Shown here one piece after another: positions 22,662-34,475 of a stretch of 64,000 nt of DNA. Source of the DNA: Sweltsa coloradensis (taxonomy: Eukaryota; Arthropoda; Insecta; Plecoptera; Chloroperlidae); NCBI GenBank assembly GCA_024449915.1, contig JAMZAV010001466.1, positions 1 to 64,000 on the forward strand. The letters are read 5' to 3'. The position numbers and the translations under genes were made by a program. The notes below the pieces were generated by a model. The model was not told the DNA's origin. It made no database searches and saw only the letters and a list, made by a program, of their open reading frames with translations. The first letter of the stretch is position 1; every line of letters starts with the position of its first letter.

Positions 22662-23861
22662 ACTATAAGTTGTTACTGGCAGGACTTGTAAGACATTGAG
22701 AGCTTGTTTTGACTGCTCATTCATTGTAGCCATGGTCTTCTGTAGAGTTTTCAACCCACCTAGTACACAAGTACGTGTTAATACTGATTTATCTCTACAC
22801 CACACTGTGGCTACAATAAACTAGCAGTATTATTGTGAAACAATATAGGTTCTCATTGTTCAGTCCATGTCAGAATATTGCACATTAATAATTGTAACCA
22901 AGTTTTATATTTAACTGCAACATGTACTTTGCATTTACCTTACAAGAAATGGTACTATTATCTGCATTAACTTTAGAAGGAACCAAACTGGAAATCACTT
23001 TATTGTGTGGGTGGGATTTGTCAGCCCGGTTCGTTTGAATCCGTGTAGACAGTGTTCAAGTGTGGGTCGTGGCGGGGCGGCGAGGGAACCCAACTTTTGA
23101 CCCACAACGACTCACGTAGCCTATTAGCCTCTCGGCAGGTGCATGTTGCAACAACTTACAACGGTTGCTTTGGGTCAGAGTGTGGCAAGTGGGCTTATGT
23201 TGCAAAGCTGTCGTTATACTTTGAATTACGCACATTCGAACCAGCCTTCTCGGAATCTCAACCACTCTCCGTGGTTCCTTTAAAAGTTGCGCTCGGGTAT
23301 TAAGGGTATTTTCAAGAGGTTCCACTGTGTAATTGCTGCCAACATTACACTCCTGCCCAAGATAATGTGGCATTGAAGCATTCCCCAGTCGTCGCATTTC
23401 TATTTTATTTAACAATGCTGTTCAAACGCCTCACTTTCAGTTCTTAGCTTTATTGAAACAACTTTCTGATTTTGTCATTAATGCAGCTTCTCTAATACTT
23501 GTTGATTGTTTAGAGTATTGACTTTTACAATTTCTTTTGGTAGCTATACTCTGCAGTACAACTATCAAATAGGTAATCAACTCAATTTTAAATTTTGTGT
23601 TCTGATGGTTGACTTTTTTTACAACTGGTACATAATACAATATTCATTGTATTAAATACACCATTCATACATTACAAAAAAATTAAATTTACCTATATCA
23701 TGGGAATTAGCGTGTTGTAGGGTGCAAGTAATGTATGCCCCTCTTCAGGTGAACTAGGTATGTTGTGGATAGAACAATAATTGTGAAGGGATGTTTAGGA
23801 GGACTCAATCCCTTGCATTCCTATTAACAACTGAGGTTAACCTTGGAAAAACCTTCAGTGA

Positions 23862-23930
23862 GGATTGCCGGTCACGGCGGGATTTGAACCCTGGACCTCT
23901 AGAATCAGAGTCCAGACATACCGGTAAATA
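23862..23930 (-). mobile_element. tRNA-like SINE fragment
   Basis: Complement contains GGTCCAGGGTTCAAATCCCG, a good B box, preceded by a tRNA-like segment. Confidence 0.4.
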
Positions 23931-26900
23931 TCCCTTGACAATTTATTTATTTCGATTCCGTTTTAATGGGCTTATTAAATGTTGGGATCTCCGAGCTTAA
24001 AAACTTCCAGATACTATACAGTATTCAAATTATTTTACGTTTTTTTTTAAACCATCAATATTGTGTGGTTTTATTAATGCTTACAATTTTCTATTTTATA
24101 AAACAAATCTTTTACGGGGAAATAATATTTTGATATTCTTTTTTTTTTACACATGCCAAACTTTGTTTAATGCCATCTATTAGGAATCAGTTGTCTGATT
24201 TAGATAGGTTAATGTTATTCATTTTTGCAATTAATTACTAACACTTAAAAATAATGTAGTATTATGGATTTTACATTCCTATTTTTCTTTATGTGCCAAG
24301 CAATAAAATTAGTATATGCTAACACTCACCAAATAGTAGTTTAAGCTTTAACGTGTGGCTATTTCACACTTACTACCTTGTTGTGCAATGCACTTAGACT
24401 ATAGTGCGTGCATTTACTTTAGGAGTTACTTTATACACGATACACGAGATTCTAGTGATGTTTGATGATGTTTACACGAGCCCGATGTTTATACCTGTCA
24501 TTTTTCTGATATGCTGTAGTAAAAAATTGCCATCACCATAAAATAAAGTATTTGTCTGTCAACACAAGGATAATAATCTTATACCAAAGAAACGTATTTT
24601 AAGGTGATAATATTGCAATTCTTTCCTAAATAACACGGCCATAATTATTATTATCTATATCGAAAACTTGACAATATTTTCTGACAATAACAATATTGTA
24701 TCCAAGTAGGCCTACTGATATCATTGAACATCACTAATATATTATACATTAAACTGCACACACATGCATATGCAACGAGTGCATATGCACTTCAATGTTC
24801 AGAGAATGTTAACCATTTAATATTAATATTGAACAATTTTTATATTATTTAATCAATGTATGCTGGGTACATTTAATTATTATTGGATTCATTTTGTTGA
24901 AAAGTGGTAAAAGGGAAATTGTGTGTTATGTAGTTATCTAAAGTAACAAGCCGCCCATGTATATACTATATATTACGCTAATACATTCTGTACATTCTGG
25001 CTTTCGTGTAAATACGGTTGATTCATGTGCTTGATAGATTTGCTCGCGTGGTTGGTTATCAATATATAATGTTGTTTGTGCGTGAGTTCTTCCAGGGGAA
25101 TGGAAGAAATCTTACCATATTGTAGAACAAACAAAAAGAAATTAATGTGTTGATTTTCCCATGGAGAGTCATTTAAATGGTGTTTCTCGACGGTCGGCCC
25201 TAAAGTCAGCATTTCGTGCCGTTTGTTAGGTTACCGTGGGTCTTAAATTGTTATGAATGCCAATGTGTTTCCAATTTAAGTAATCGGTACTTGCCGTAAT
25301 TAATACCGAATCGCGGGCGCGTTTGTCTTCTCGTTATATGAGGCAGATTGAACCGGTAGAATTATATTTCAATATACTACTTTTGATACAGTTTTGTCAT
25401 CCCAATGCAGTATATATTATATTCAAGAGTTAAAAGTATTTTATAAATTCAAGTCGTATGCCTTCTATAATCTACATTCATTCATGCCAAGTCACAAAGA
25501 CATCACACAAATTGTCCTCCTTTGTAAATCAGTTTTTATGACTAAATACAATATCTAGACCCTTATTTCCAACTTAGAAGTCGGGTCCGGAGCTTTATGC
25601 CGGAGTTTTTCCACGGTTTGCCTCTCATTTAGCCTTGAGGTTAATGATAATATGTGATTTTGATCCCATCTGGTCTAGGTAAAAACAAATAATTTAATGA
25701 CAAATGTATCAAAAATGTCTCGTTCCAAAATGTTGCTCACCATATCTCGATTGTGACGATTACTCACGACAACCTAACAAACTTAAAACTGGAGTGTTAA
25801 GGTTGTGTGCAAGACTGATTATAATAAACATAATATTCTTTCCGATACACAAGGCCAAGTACAATACAATGTAAATGAGAACTTTTTGCTAACCTATGGC
25901 CGATTCAGTTGAGAAACACCAACTTCGGAGCATTTATAAACTATAGGTACGCACCGGTACCATACCAAGAAGATGGGCACATGTTTAACGAATTACAAAT
26001 TGTGTTCATACATTAAATAGGGCCTACAGAACAACTCGTTAGCAAACTAAATATGTAGTCTTCTTAATGGACCAAAACCAACGTAGCTATCAACTTCCAA
26101 TCTTAGAATTATTGTAAACGTATTTAAAGGATCTATGCTTTGACGACGGAAACATTTATTATATAGTACATCATGATAAACGTGTATTTCCCGTCTATAT
26201 TATAATGTAGGATTGATAAAAGAAAGTCTATTTTTTGAAGCAACGTTTGTACAGGTATTTCTTGATAAGAAAGGAAACATGCACAAAAGTTCCCGACTTT
26301 AAAAATGACTTGTTTTATAATGTTGTGAGAAATGTATTTGTACTACCCCAGTAACTGCTTTTCTTCCTGTTACCATTAAAAAATGAAATAGCTTGACGAG
26401 ACAACTTGGATGTTCTTTCTCCTGGACTCCTCTCCCATCAAGACCTGGATTCCCCGTCTCCTTCTTGACGCAACTTCTACAAAATATAGGTACTGTAAGT
26501 AGAATTTAAATATACAAATCGTTAACTGTTTGGGAAATGTTTTTGTCTTGTAAGTTGTAATGTTTTTTAAATTTTTATTAATTTTGTTTGATAAAGGCTG
26601 CTGTTAAGTAGTTGAAATATTACTATTTAGTTTATTAAAATGTGTTTTAATAGTGAATAGTCCAATGATTTGTATATTTAAATATAATACGTGTCATATA
26701 GTTTCATTCTTTTCTATTCATACTTGGAATATTGTGTAAAATGTAACACGTAAAAATTAAAATACGTTAATAATAATATGTAAACGAGCACAACAGACCA
26801 GGTCCATTTTGCTAACATCAGCTGGTAAGTATGGAAGTATATTACTCCCTGAAACTAGAGGCGAGCTTAGGCGGTTGTCTCTCCCCTTTCCCTTGACGAC

Positions 26901-27120
26901 CATGACAGCACAAACAATGACAAAGACGTGAGAACCCCCCCTACCCGTGGCTGGATCTGATTGAGAAGGGATTTTCCTCCCAACACCTTTAAGGTTAAAA
27001 TAGCGCATTATGATCTAACGCTTACGGTTGAAGTGCCCTTAACTCTGGAATGCACTACCTTCAGAGCTAAAGGAACTTTCTTGTGGTAGGTTTGAGAGAG
27101 CAGTCAAGCAGTCATCAGTG

Positions 27121-27535
27121 TGGCTCGTTGTGTCTTGTGGTTAGGTATTGCTTTCCAAGCAGAAGGTCCAGGGTTCAATTCCCGCTAAAGTCAGAAGTTT
27201 TTGTTAACTTCTGATTTGGACTTCAGTCCCCATCGTATCTTGCTTAGGAGTTTTAAAACAGGGACTTTGGAGCCGTCCTAGAAGAATAGCCATAAATAAA
27301 TTTTCAGAGTGTGGTCTGAATCGGGCTTGTGTGACTCTGGCGTTGATTCGCTGGGTGTGTTCGCACTGTCCATAACTGATTGCTATATTTCCTATTAAAA
27401 ATATCGATCTTTGGTTGGTTATCTTCACTTCTCAGGATTGCGTCGCAGACCTGCCAGGTTGGCTTGGTCGCTTGATTTAAAGTCCCCCACTGAAATCAGT
27501 TATTAAAGAGTGGGTAGACCTAAATAAAATTATAT
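27121..27535 (+). mobile_element. tRNA-derived SINE, near full length
   Basis: tRNA-like head with B box GGGTTCAATTCC (27171-27182), body with GGACTTTGGAGCCGTCCT and GGTTGGCTTGGTCGC, and 3' tail CCCCCACTGAAATCAG..AGTGGGTAGAC. The same tail recurs at several places in the window. Confidence 0.75.
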
Positions 27536-30528
27536 TATTTTATTTAAGATGTCTTTTTAGTTTTTTAATATTGTATTACACATATTAATATTGTCTGTTA
27601 CTCTTGTTTGTAATTTTCATTACATGCCTAGAAACTGGTGATACGTCACAAAAAACCCGAAACTTATGTTGGAAACGTGGTTTTGAATTATTATTATTGT
27701 ATCCCAAAATTTGTTATATGTTCCCGAAATTTCATCCATACGTCGCACCAATGCAAAGTTGCTCGAGGGTTAAATTCAACAAAAAGGGTTAGGGTATTGC
27801 GTGAAGCATGGTAGTTTTGTAATTTAAGTTTCCATAAATTGAAAAATAACTTCCTATTATTGTAACCCAACTTTGCATAAGTGCACAATACACCATCCCA
27901 TCAAATGCATATAACGCAGTGTAGTCTCATCTGCGACATTTCTAATGAAAACATAGCCAGTACGAAATACGTGTAAAGATTGCAGGGTTTACTCAATCTC
28001 CGAGCAGAATTTGGGGGTACCTTGAACATGCAAGATTCGATACACCTTGGTCTCTGCATGCAATAGCGTTACTTAAGATTAGCCTGTGTGTGACGTCATC
28101 ATTGCGCAGAACCGCACGCGCATGCCTCGTTCCTTGCAGAAAAACGACTGCAATCCCATTTAAAACCATGCAGAACAGCCGTCGGAATTTCGTTTGTGCA
28201 ACTCGGTTTCATCTCTTTATGCAGATGATTCAACTTTTCGGATATTTGTATACATTCTGTAGCCTTAGGATCAAGGTGATCTTGTGAAACCATTTTACGT
28301 GAGAAACTAGCTATTGTATATGTTTATCTCTATATTTAAAACCCCCTATTTTCAATGTTGAGCATAGACATTTTGAAATGCTTGTCTGCATCTTTCACCA
28401 AGTTCAAGCGAACTCTCAACAGGTAGCGCTAGCGTAGGATTCTAAATAAAGAATCGTAACTTACGCTATTTTCACAGCCCGACGAATAACAAATATTTTT
28501 TCAAAAACAAAACCATTCCCGTTAAAATAATTCCTGCTCATTTGCAGCGTATTTTCCAATTTAAAATTTCTTGTAGGTTTAAATCGCAACGGATGTTGCT
28601 GATTTTGTTAACAGTTCTCAGTAAACTGGCACCGGATGTCTGTTTGAAATTTCAGCGCAATGTATTCAGCGATTCGGCTGAATTTTAGCGTACAAACACA
28701 CATAGTCATGGAAATGCCATCTTTCTTAAATTGTAATCCTCATTTGCTTCGTTCACTTGTCTAATTATTGAATTTGATATTTTATGAAAAAGGTTAGGGC
28801 TCTTGTGCAGACTGCCACAATTCTTGTGAGACATAATTATTAATTAATAATTTTATTGCAATCATAAGAGGCTCAACGATTTCACTATAAACAACTTGCT
28901 ATCCTATCAGCCTAGAAACTATTCTACTGAACGGTATTATGATGCAATTGCAGAATCACCCACTGCAAATAGCTACCCCAAATGAAGATTAGTTTTGGAA
29001 CTTTAATAGATAGGCAAGTATTGTTACTTAATTTTCCTGAATCATTACGGTACAATATTAATAATATCGAAACTAATTCTCTAGGCCTTGGTTGATATCC
29101 ATCACCGTTAGGGATAATGTATTCGTTAGGTATCGGCCACATTTATTTGTGCTCCATTTCATTTAGGGCCTATCTATCAGTATCAACTGAACAATGATAT
29201 TTTAACGTCTATAGTAGGCTAGATCCCCAGTCATTGGTCCACTGGCATAACAATTTGAAGCCATCTTGATTCTTGAATAGGTCAGTTTGCATGTTAAAGT
29301 AGATGGGAGCAATTTGTAGCCCAAATATTTTTCAAGACGGCTGTCAGGTTGACAGGTGAGCATCCTAGCCATTAACACCAAATGATTACTAAATTCCCTT
29401 GTTCAATAACTTCTTATTGTTTCTGTTTGTGCATTCCCATGCTGCACAAGCTAAATCCACATCAAACAATCCAAAAAAATACTTAATCCCATTTTTTAAA
29501 ACATAATGTAAAGCATAAATTTATTAAACGCCAAATCGCCATCAGATTGACGGTTCAATTTGCTACGCTCCCGCCTGTGTGGACGTATTGGAAACTGGGG
29601 ATCTAGCCTACTAGTATGTTAAATAATAAATATGATTACAATTTGCAACTGAATCATCCAGTCAATATTTAGGCCTATCACTTGTCTCGGATCATTCACA
29701 GTTCACACATACCCATCAAACCCGATGTTTGTGTTTTTTAATTACGTAATATGTTATCCTGTTGCCATATTATAGGTAGGTCTTGATAATATAGGCATAG
29801 GCCTACCCCTACTTAAGCACTGGGTTTTTAACTGTTAAAATTGATTTCAATACAACAAAGATTGCAAGTTTTTATACAAAATGATTTATTGAAAATATTG
29901 AAAAACTACATTACATTCAGTAGATAAGCCTACATTGCTCAATAAATACCATTTTCTAGAACCACTAAGTCTTAGAATCGAGTACGAGTACCTACGAACT
30001 ACGATAGGGCCTACATACAGGTACACGTAGTTTTAACTGTAAACCTTGCCCATTTTACAATGCATATATGATACATAATTAAGTTTACTGTAGACCTCGG
30101 AGGCTAAAAATATGCCCGTTACGACAAAATAACGTAATCTAGATTTTCATGAACACATCTTTTAAAATTTGAAATACACGGACATTTAGGCAACTGTAGC
30201 ACAATAAGGCTAATAATAAAAAGGGCTGGCCTAGGTACATTATTCCACAATCTGAGAAGACAATGTAGGCTATGATACAACCTTGATATTTATGGGTTTG
30301 GTACTCCCCTACCTACTGTTTTCTGTTACAAACATTAGGTTATTAACGTCTTACAAAGTAACTAAATCTAACTTTTAAACATTGATTTTAATTTTAAATT
30401 TGTGATCACTTAAAAAAATTGAAAAACAATAATATCACCCTAGGCCAATACAAACGGTATGTCCAGTTTGACAGTTATTAATAACCATGCACAATATGAT
30501 TCAAATAGGCCCAGGCCTAGCTGTAATG

Positions 30529-30534
30529 TTTATT
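30529..30534 (-). terminator. Possible NASP polyadenylation signal
   Basis: AATAAA on the minus strand, 30 bp beyond the NASP stop codon. This would give a very short 3' UTR. A second AATAAA at 29885-29890 is an alternative with a UTR of about 670 bp. Confidence 0.35.
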
Positions 30535-30563
30535 TTTTAGACAATGCCCAGCGTATCGGACAT

Positions 30564-31877
30564 TCACTGCTTTTTATCTTCCTCTGTACAAACACGTTTG
30601 ACATTTTCGGGACCATTTGGTTCCGACTCCAAATCTGGCCTGGGCTTCTTCCTCACAAGATGGTTGATGTTTGAGACGGGTTTAGCTGCGGCCGTAGCGG
30701 AACTTGCCAGCGTCGTAGTACCAGAAGACTCGTTGCCGAAAGTGGAGGATTCGCTTCCGAAAGCCGTGGACGAATCGGGGAATGTCGAGTCCTTGGAAGA
30801 GCCGGCACCTGCATCTGAAGCTTCCGGCTTCATGGTAGGATTCAACATCGCTTTCTTGGTTTCGTTTTTAAAATCTACCATATCTAGAATCTTTTCTTTG
30901 ATTTCGGGTAATAATCCTTCTACGTCTTTAATCTCTCCCTCGTAAGAGTAAAATGGATCATCATCTTCTGGTTTTATTCCTTGTTTAATCTTATTTTTAA
31001 GATTCGAGACTCGTTCATTCAAAATTTTGGCACAGTTTGTATAAGCTTCAATGGCGTCATCAAACCTGTTGGCCATTCCAAGGCCCAAGCCAATCTGATA
31101 GTAAGTCTCGGCAATGCGTCGGTTATCGGGTTCCAAATTCTTTTTTTGCAGGTCCAGACAAACTAGCATGTCGTCTGTTCCTTGGATGAAATTTTCCGAC
31201 TCGAAGCCAATCTCGCCAAGAAGCAAATATACTTCGGCGAGTTTCAACTCCATTGTTTTGTCACTTTCACATTGCCTCTGAAAAATGGTTTTGGCTAATT
31301 CCAAAATTTCCCAAGCAAGATTAAGATTGCTCACATCTCCTTCGTCGTCTTCTCCAGCCTCATTTTTATCCGCGGATGGGTCCAGTCCGTTTTGGCCATT
31401 AGTCTGCGGCTCACTTGCCGAATCCTTTTTCGAATCAGCAGCGGCGGCAATGCTCTCAGTTTCACCTCCACCTACTTCCATGTTACCTGCTTGAGCCTCG
31501 TCGGTCTTGGTGGTGGTTGAAGGATCTGGATTATCTGCCTTGGCATTCCCATTCTGGTCGGGTTTAACCTCTGATTCCTCTTTGTCTTTCTCTGCCTCTT
31601 CTTCGCCGTCTTCATCTTCATCATCTCCGCTTTGAACTTCTTCCTCCACTGCATTGCCCAGAACGCCATTCTCACTTCTAGCAAGCTCGAGGAGGGCTTT
31701 CCCGTAGTTAAAATATGCATCGCCACATTCGTTAGCGTCATCTCCGTAGACTTTTGCCAGACATTCGCATGCCGACGCCAGAGATGAAACTGCCTCGAAA
31801 TAATCTTTTACCAATAAGTGACGTTTACCTTGAGCTAGATGTGTAAATGCTTGTTGCTTTTCTTCGTCTGAAGCCAT
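30564..31877 (-). CDS. NASP: NASP/SHNi-TPR histone chaperone, intronless
   Basis: A complete 437-residue reading frame in one exon. NASP binds H3 and H3-H4 in the nucleus and supplies them to assembly factors. Residues about 8-43 and 50-70 match the first TPR repeat and the conserved CGDAYFNYGKALLELAR helix. Residues about 76-182 are an acidic insert with runs such as DDEDEDGEEE, which interrupts TPR2 and is typical of NASP. TPR helices follow at about 183-216 (LAWEILELAK), 218-255 and 256-298 (AETYYQIGLGLGMANRFDDA), and a coiled segment at 285-335. A basic NLS-like VRKKPRP lies at 408-414. Length is close to the short somatic human form (about 450 aa). Vertebrate NASP genes have many introns, so this copy has lost them or is a retrogene. 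There is no frame damage, so it looks functional. The start codon is the first Met, with no in-frame extension recognised. Confidence 0.93.
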   Translation of the reverse strand: MASDEEKQQAFTHLAQGKRHLLVKDYFEAVSSLASACECLAKVYGDDANECGDAYFNYGKALLELARSENGVLGNAVEEEVQSGDDEDEDGEEEAEKDKEESEVKPDQNGNAKADNPDPSTTTKTDEAQAGNMEVGGGETESIAAAADSKKDSASEPQTNGQNGLDPSADKNEAGEDDEGDVSNLNLAWEILELAKTIFQRQCESDKTMELKLAEVYLLLGEIGFESENFIQGTDDMLVCLDLQKKNLEPDNRRIAETYYQIGLGLGMANRFDDAIEAYTNCAKILNERVSNLKNKIKQGIKPEDDDPFYSYEGEIKDVEGLLPEIKEKILDMVDFKNETKKAMLNPTMKPEASDAGAGSSKDSTFPDSSTAFGSESSTFGNESSGTTTLASSATAAAKPVSNINHLVRKKPRPDLESEPNGPENVKRVCTEEDKKQ

Positions 31878-32000
31878 AATTATTCACGGTTGTATGTATT
31901 TCAATTGAAATAAAGAATAATTTATTACGTTTGACGGCAATGACAGCCAGTCAAATCGGCAAAGCAAAACGACAACGGACGAGAACCGCGATGAATGCAG

Positions 32001-32008
32001 CCGGAAGT
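32001..32008. promoter_or_regulatory. ETS-type promoter site (CCGGAAGT) near NASP start
   Basis: CCGGAAGT lies 124 bp upstream of the NASP ATG, in a short relatively GC-rich, TE-poor stretch. This octamer is the classic GABP/ETS site of housekeeping promoters. No TATA box is evident. The position fits a NASP promoter; the call is by motif and position only. Confidence 0.4.
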
Positions 32009-32751
32009 AGTGTAGTAGATGGCAGCACTGTTCCACTGTAGCCAAGTTTCGCGCCATTACACAACCATGAATCTAGCACCAAACACGTAATTAATTGTAA
32101 ATCAATTAAGTAAACGTGTTTAACATCGTCAATGAAATATTTTTTAATCATTTTTAAATTTGAGGAGTATTTTATTGAATAAAATATTGTTTATAATTCA
32201 CTCTTTAGTGCAAGCGCTTCCATCTTCACGGTTGTCCTTGAAATTTTGTTTTGCGGGTACAGCGACAGTTGGCAACAGCATCTGACTGTCAAGTGACAGA
32301 GGTGGGCGGTGCGCTGTTGTAAATAAATCAAATAATTATAAACATTTTGATTATCATTAATCAAATAAAACGTTACTTCAGCACTTTGTAGGCTAGGGCC
32401 TGTGTGCTTTTTATGAGCGTCTTATCAAGTAGACAAGGAAATACGATTAAGGTAGGCAATGGGTAGGCTAATAGTAGGTAGACACGTCTAGCTCCAGCCT
32501 AGGCCTATACAAAGGCATTTGTGCAGGAGGCCTAGCTAGACTAGGGCTAGCCACGGCAGCCTAGGTTTAGAGACAGTGCCAGGGACGGGCAGGGCAGCAT
32601 AAGTCCTGTTCCTAGGCCTAGGTAACGTATTCCTACCTTTGTCCTTACTCCCTAGCCTCGCATGTAGGCCTAGGCCTAGGTAGGGCTTTGGTAGGCCTAT
32701 GTAGGCTCTACCATGCCTAGGCTATTGCCTAGCTAGCCGGTACTCTTTCGG

Positions 32752-34198
32752 GGCACTCTTTCGGTTGGTTTGGCCAGTTTTTGATCACTTGTTTTTTTCA
32801 AAGGTTTTGTAGGTAGGGCCTACTTTAGATTGAAAATAGCGACGTTAAAGGTTTTGTAGGCCTAGGCCCTAGGTACTTTATAAAAATAGCGATGTGCGTT
32901 TTTTATAAATTACCTACAGTAGTAGTAATTTCCTCCGCTGCTGACTCATTGTCGGTGGCAGGTAACTCCTTCATCTCCCTCACTTCTCATTCCCTCATTT
33001 TCATTTCTATTTTGCTTTCAACTCCCTTTTCTCTTTTTCCTCTTCTCTCTTTTCCTTCTTCTTTTCTCTTCTCCTTCTTCCCCTCATCCATTTGCTTCAC
33101 TGTTCCACTTCCGAGCAAGGCCTCTTCTTACTTACGTCCACATGACGTTTGATTCTCTCTCAATCAATCACTCTCCCCTCAGTCTGTATTCACCTTTGGC
33201 AGCAGCTTAATAGATTTCTTGAACCCAGCCAACTTTTTGTTCCCCACTATCCCCTCAGAAAGGCCATTCCATTCCACCACTGCCCTTGCAAGGAAGGTGT
33301 TCTTCCCTACATCAGTGGCCCATATATACCTCTCTCATACTTCCATGAGTGGTCCCCTCTGGCTATATAGCTAGCCTTTCTTAACTGCCCATTCATCTCT
33401 CCCCATCCCTCATGTGCCCTGGACACCCTGTACATCTTACCCAGCCTGTCCATTCTTCTCCTATCTTCAAGCGTCTCCCATCCAAGTTCCCTTACAGGCT
33501 TACCATACCCTTAACACTGTCATATGTCCTTATTAGTTGTCCATTAATCATTTCCTCCTTCCACCATTTATTTTTATTGAGCACCCTTCTCGCAGCTCTT
33601 TCTTGCACTGCCTCAATTTCTCTAGTTTCTCCCTTCCTGTATGGATCCCATATTGCCCCAGCATATTCAACAACCGGTCTAACTAGGGTTTTATATGCAT
33701 GTCCCTTTAGAGCCTTACTTGCCCCTTTCAAAGTACGCATAACAAAGTTCAGGCACCTAAACCCTTTCTTGGATACTTCTTTTATTTGCTCCACCCAACT
33801 AAGCTTGCTCTGCAGCCATACCCCTAGGTATTTTATTCTTTCCACCCTCTCCAGTAATTTCCCCATTAGGTAACGAATAGCCTGCGCCCAAATCCACTTC
33901 CACCCTCCTCCTCGTAAATCTAACCCATTTGCATTTTCCAACATTAAGACTCATTTTATTTTCATTCACCCATTCACCTAGTATACTCAGGTCATATAAC
34001 AATTCATTTGAGTCCCCCTGGTTCCTTACAATCCTATAGATTACACAATCATCAGCGAACAGTCTAACCTTCGCTCCCATTCTGTCCGCAATGTCAAAAT
34101 GTCTACAAAATGTCTACAAAACCTTTAACGTCGCTATTTTAAATATAAAGTAGCTACCTACAAAATCAAAAACTGGCCATACCAACCGAAAGAGTGCC
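32752..34198. repeat. Inverted repeats bracketing the RT fragment
   Basis: Left arm 32752-32860 starts GGCACTCTTTCGGTTGG and includes GGCCAGTTTTTGATC and AGCGACGTTAAAGG. Right arm 34113-34198 is its complement, ending CCAACCGAAAGAGTGCC. Arms differ by indels and substitutions. Confidence 0.7.
32890..34100 (-). pseudogene. Non-LTR retrotransposon reverse transcriptase, 3' part, broken
   Basis: Jockey/CR1-like pol fragment on the minus strand. 34080-33799 encodes VRLFADDCVIYRIV, the FADD catalytic box, and NENKMSLNVGKC. A frame change then leads to 33944-33492 with RVERIKYLGVWLQSKLSW, HAYKTLVRPVVEYAGAIWDP and AVQERAARRVL, the usual C-terminal pol block. Below 33490 the homology continues in broken frames to the 3' end near 32930. 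The frameshift and missing 5' half (endonuclease, palm start) mean it is dead. It is bracketed by inverted repeats (32752-32860, 34113-34198). Confidence 0.85.
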
Positions 34199-34426
34199 GC
34201 CTAGCTTACCTACTTCACCTGTAAACTCTTCCCACTTAGCCAGTAGGCCTAAACCCTAATCTGTAAAGTAGGGTGCTGATTTTCAGCTTTGTCTCCTGTG
34301 TCCCACCACACTTCCCGGTGGGACGCACTTCTGTCTCGCTTTTCTTGAAAATGCAAAAGCTCAGCCAGGAAGCTCAGCGCTTACTAGTCCTACCTCGCAT
34401 CCCTTTCTTTATTGGTATTGGTATTG

Positions 34427-34475
34427 GTCGTGGTATCTCTTCTCCTGCTAATGACTAGTAGTCGGTGGCAGGTCA
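34427..34475 (-). mobile_element. Short 3'-end fragment of the same non-LTR family
   Basis: CTCCTGCTAATGACTAGTAG followed by TCGGTGGCAGGT matches the 3' end near 32935-32965; next to it lies a short TATTGG repeat. Confidence 0.4.

Larger units (their letters stand above)
18535..30528. other. ABHD2-NASP intergenic region
   Basis: Contains the repeats listed. The stretches 19.8-21.3 kb and 22.7-27.1 kb are AT-rich unique-looking sequence without a recognisable gene. A 119-codon minus frame at 23056-23415 has no recognised similarity. 27.5-30.5 kb is likewise featureless apart from TAGGCCTA motifs. Confidence 0.5.

Noticed and set aside
23056..23415. 119-codon minus-strand open frame
   Set aside because: No recognisable domain, unusual composition, no splice or codon-use support.
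30544..30945. 133-codon plus-strand open frame
   Set aside because: Antisense shadow of the NASP coding exon.
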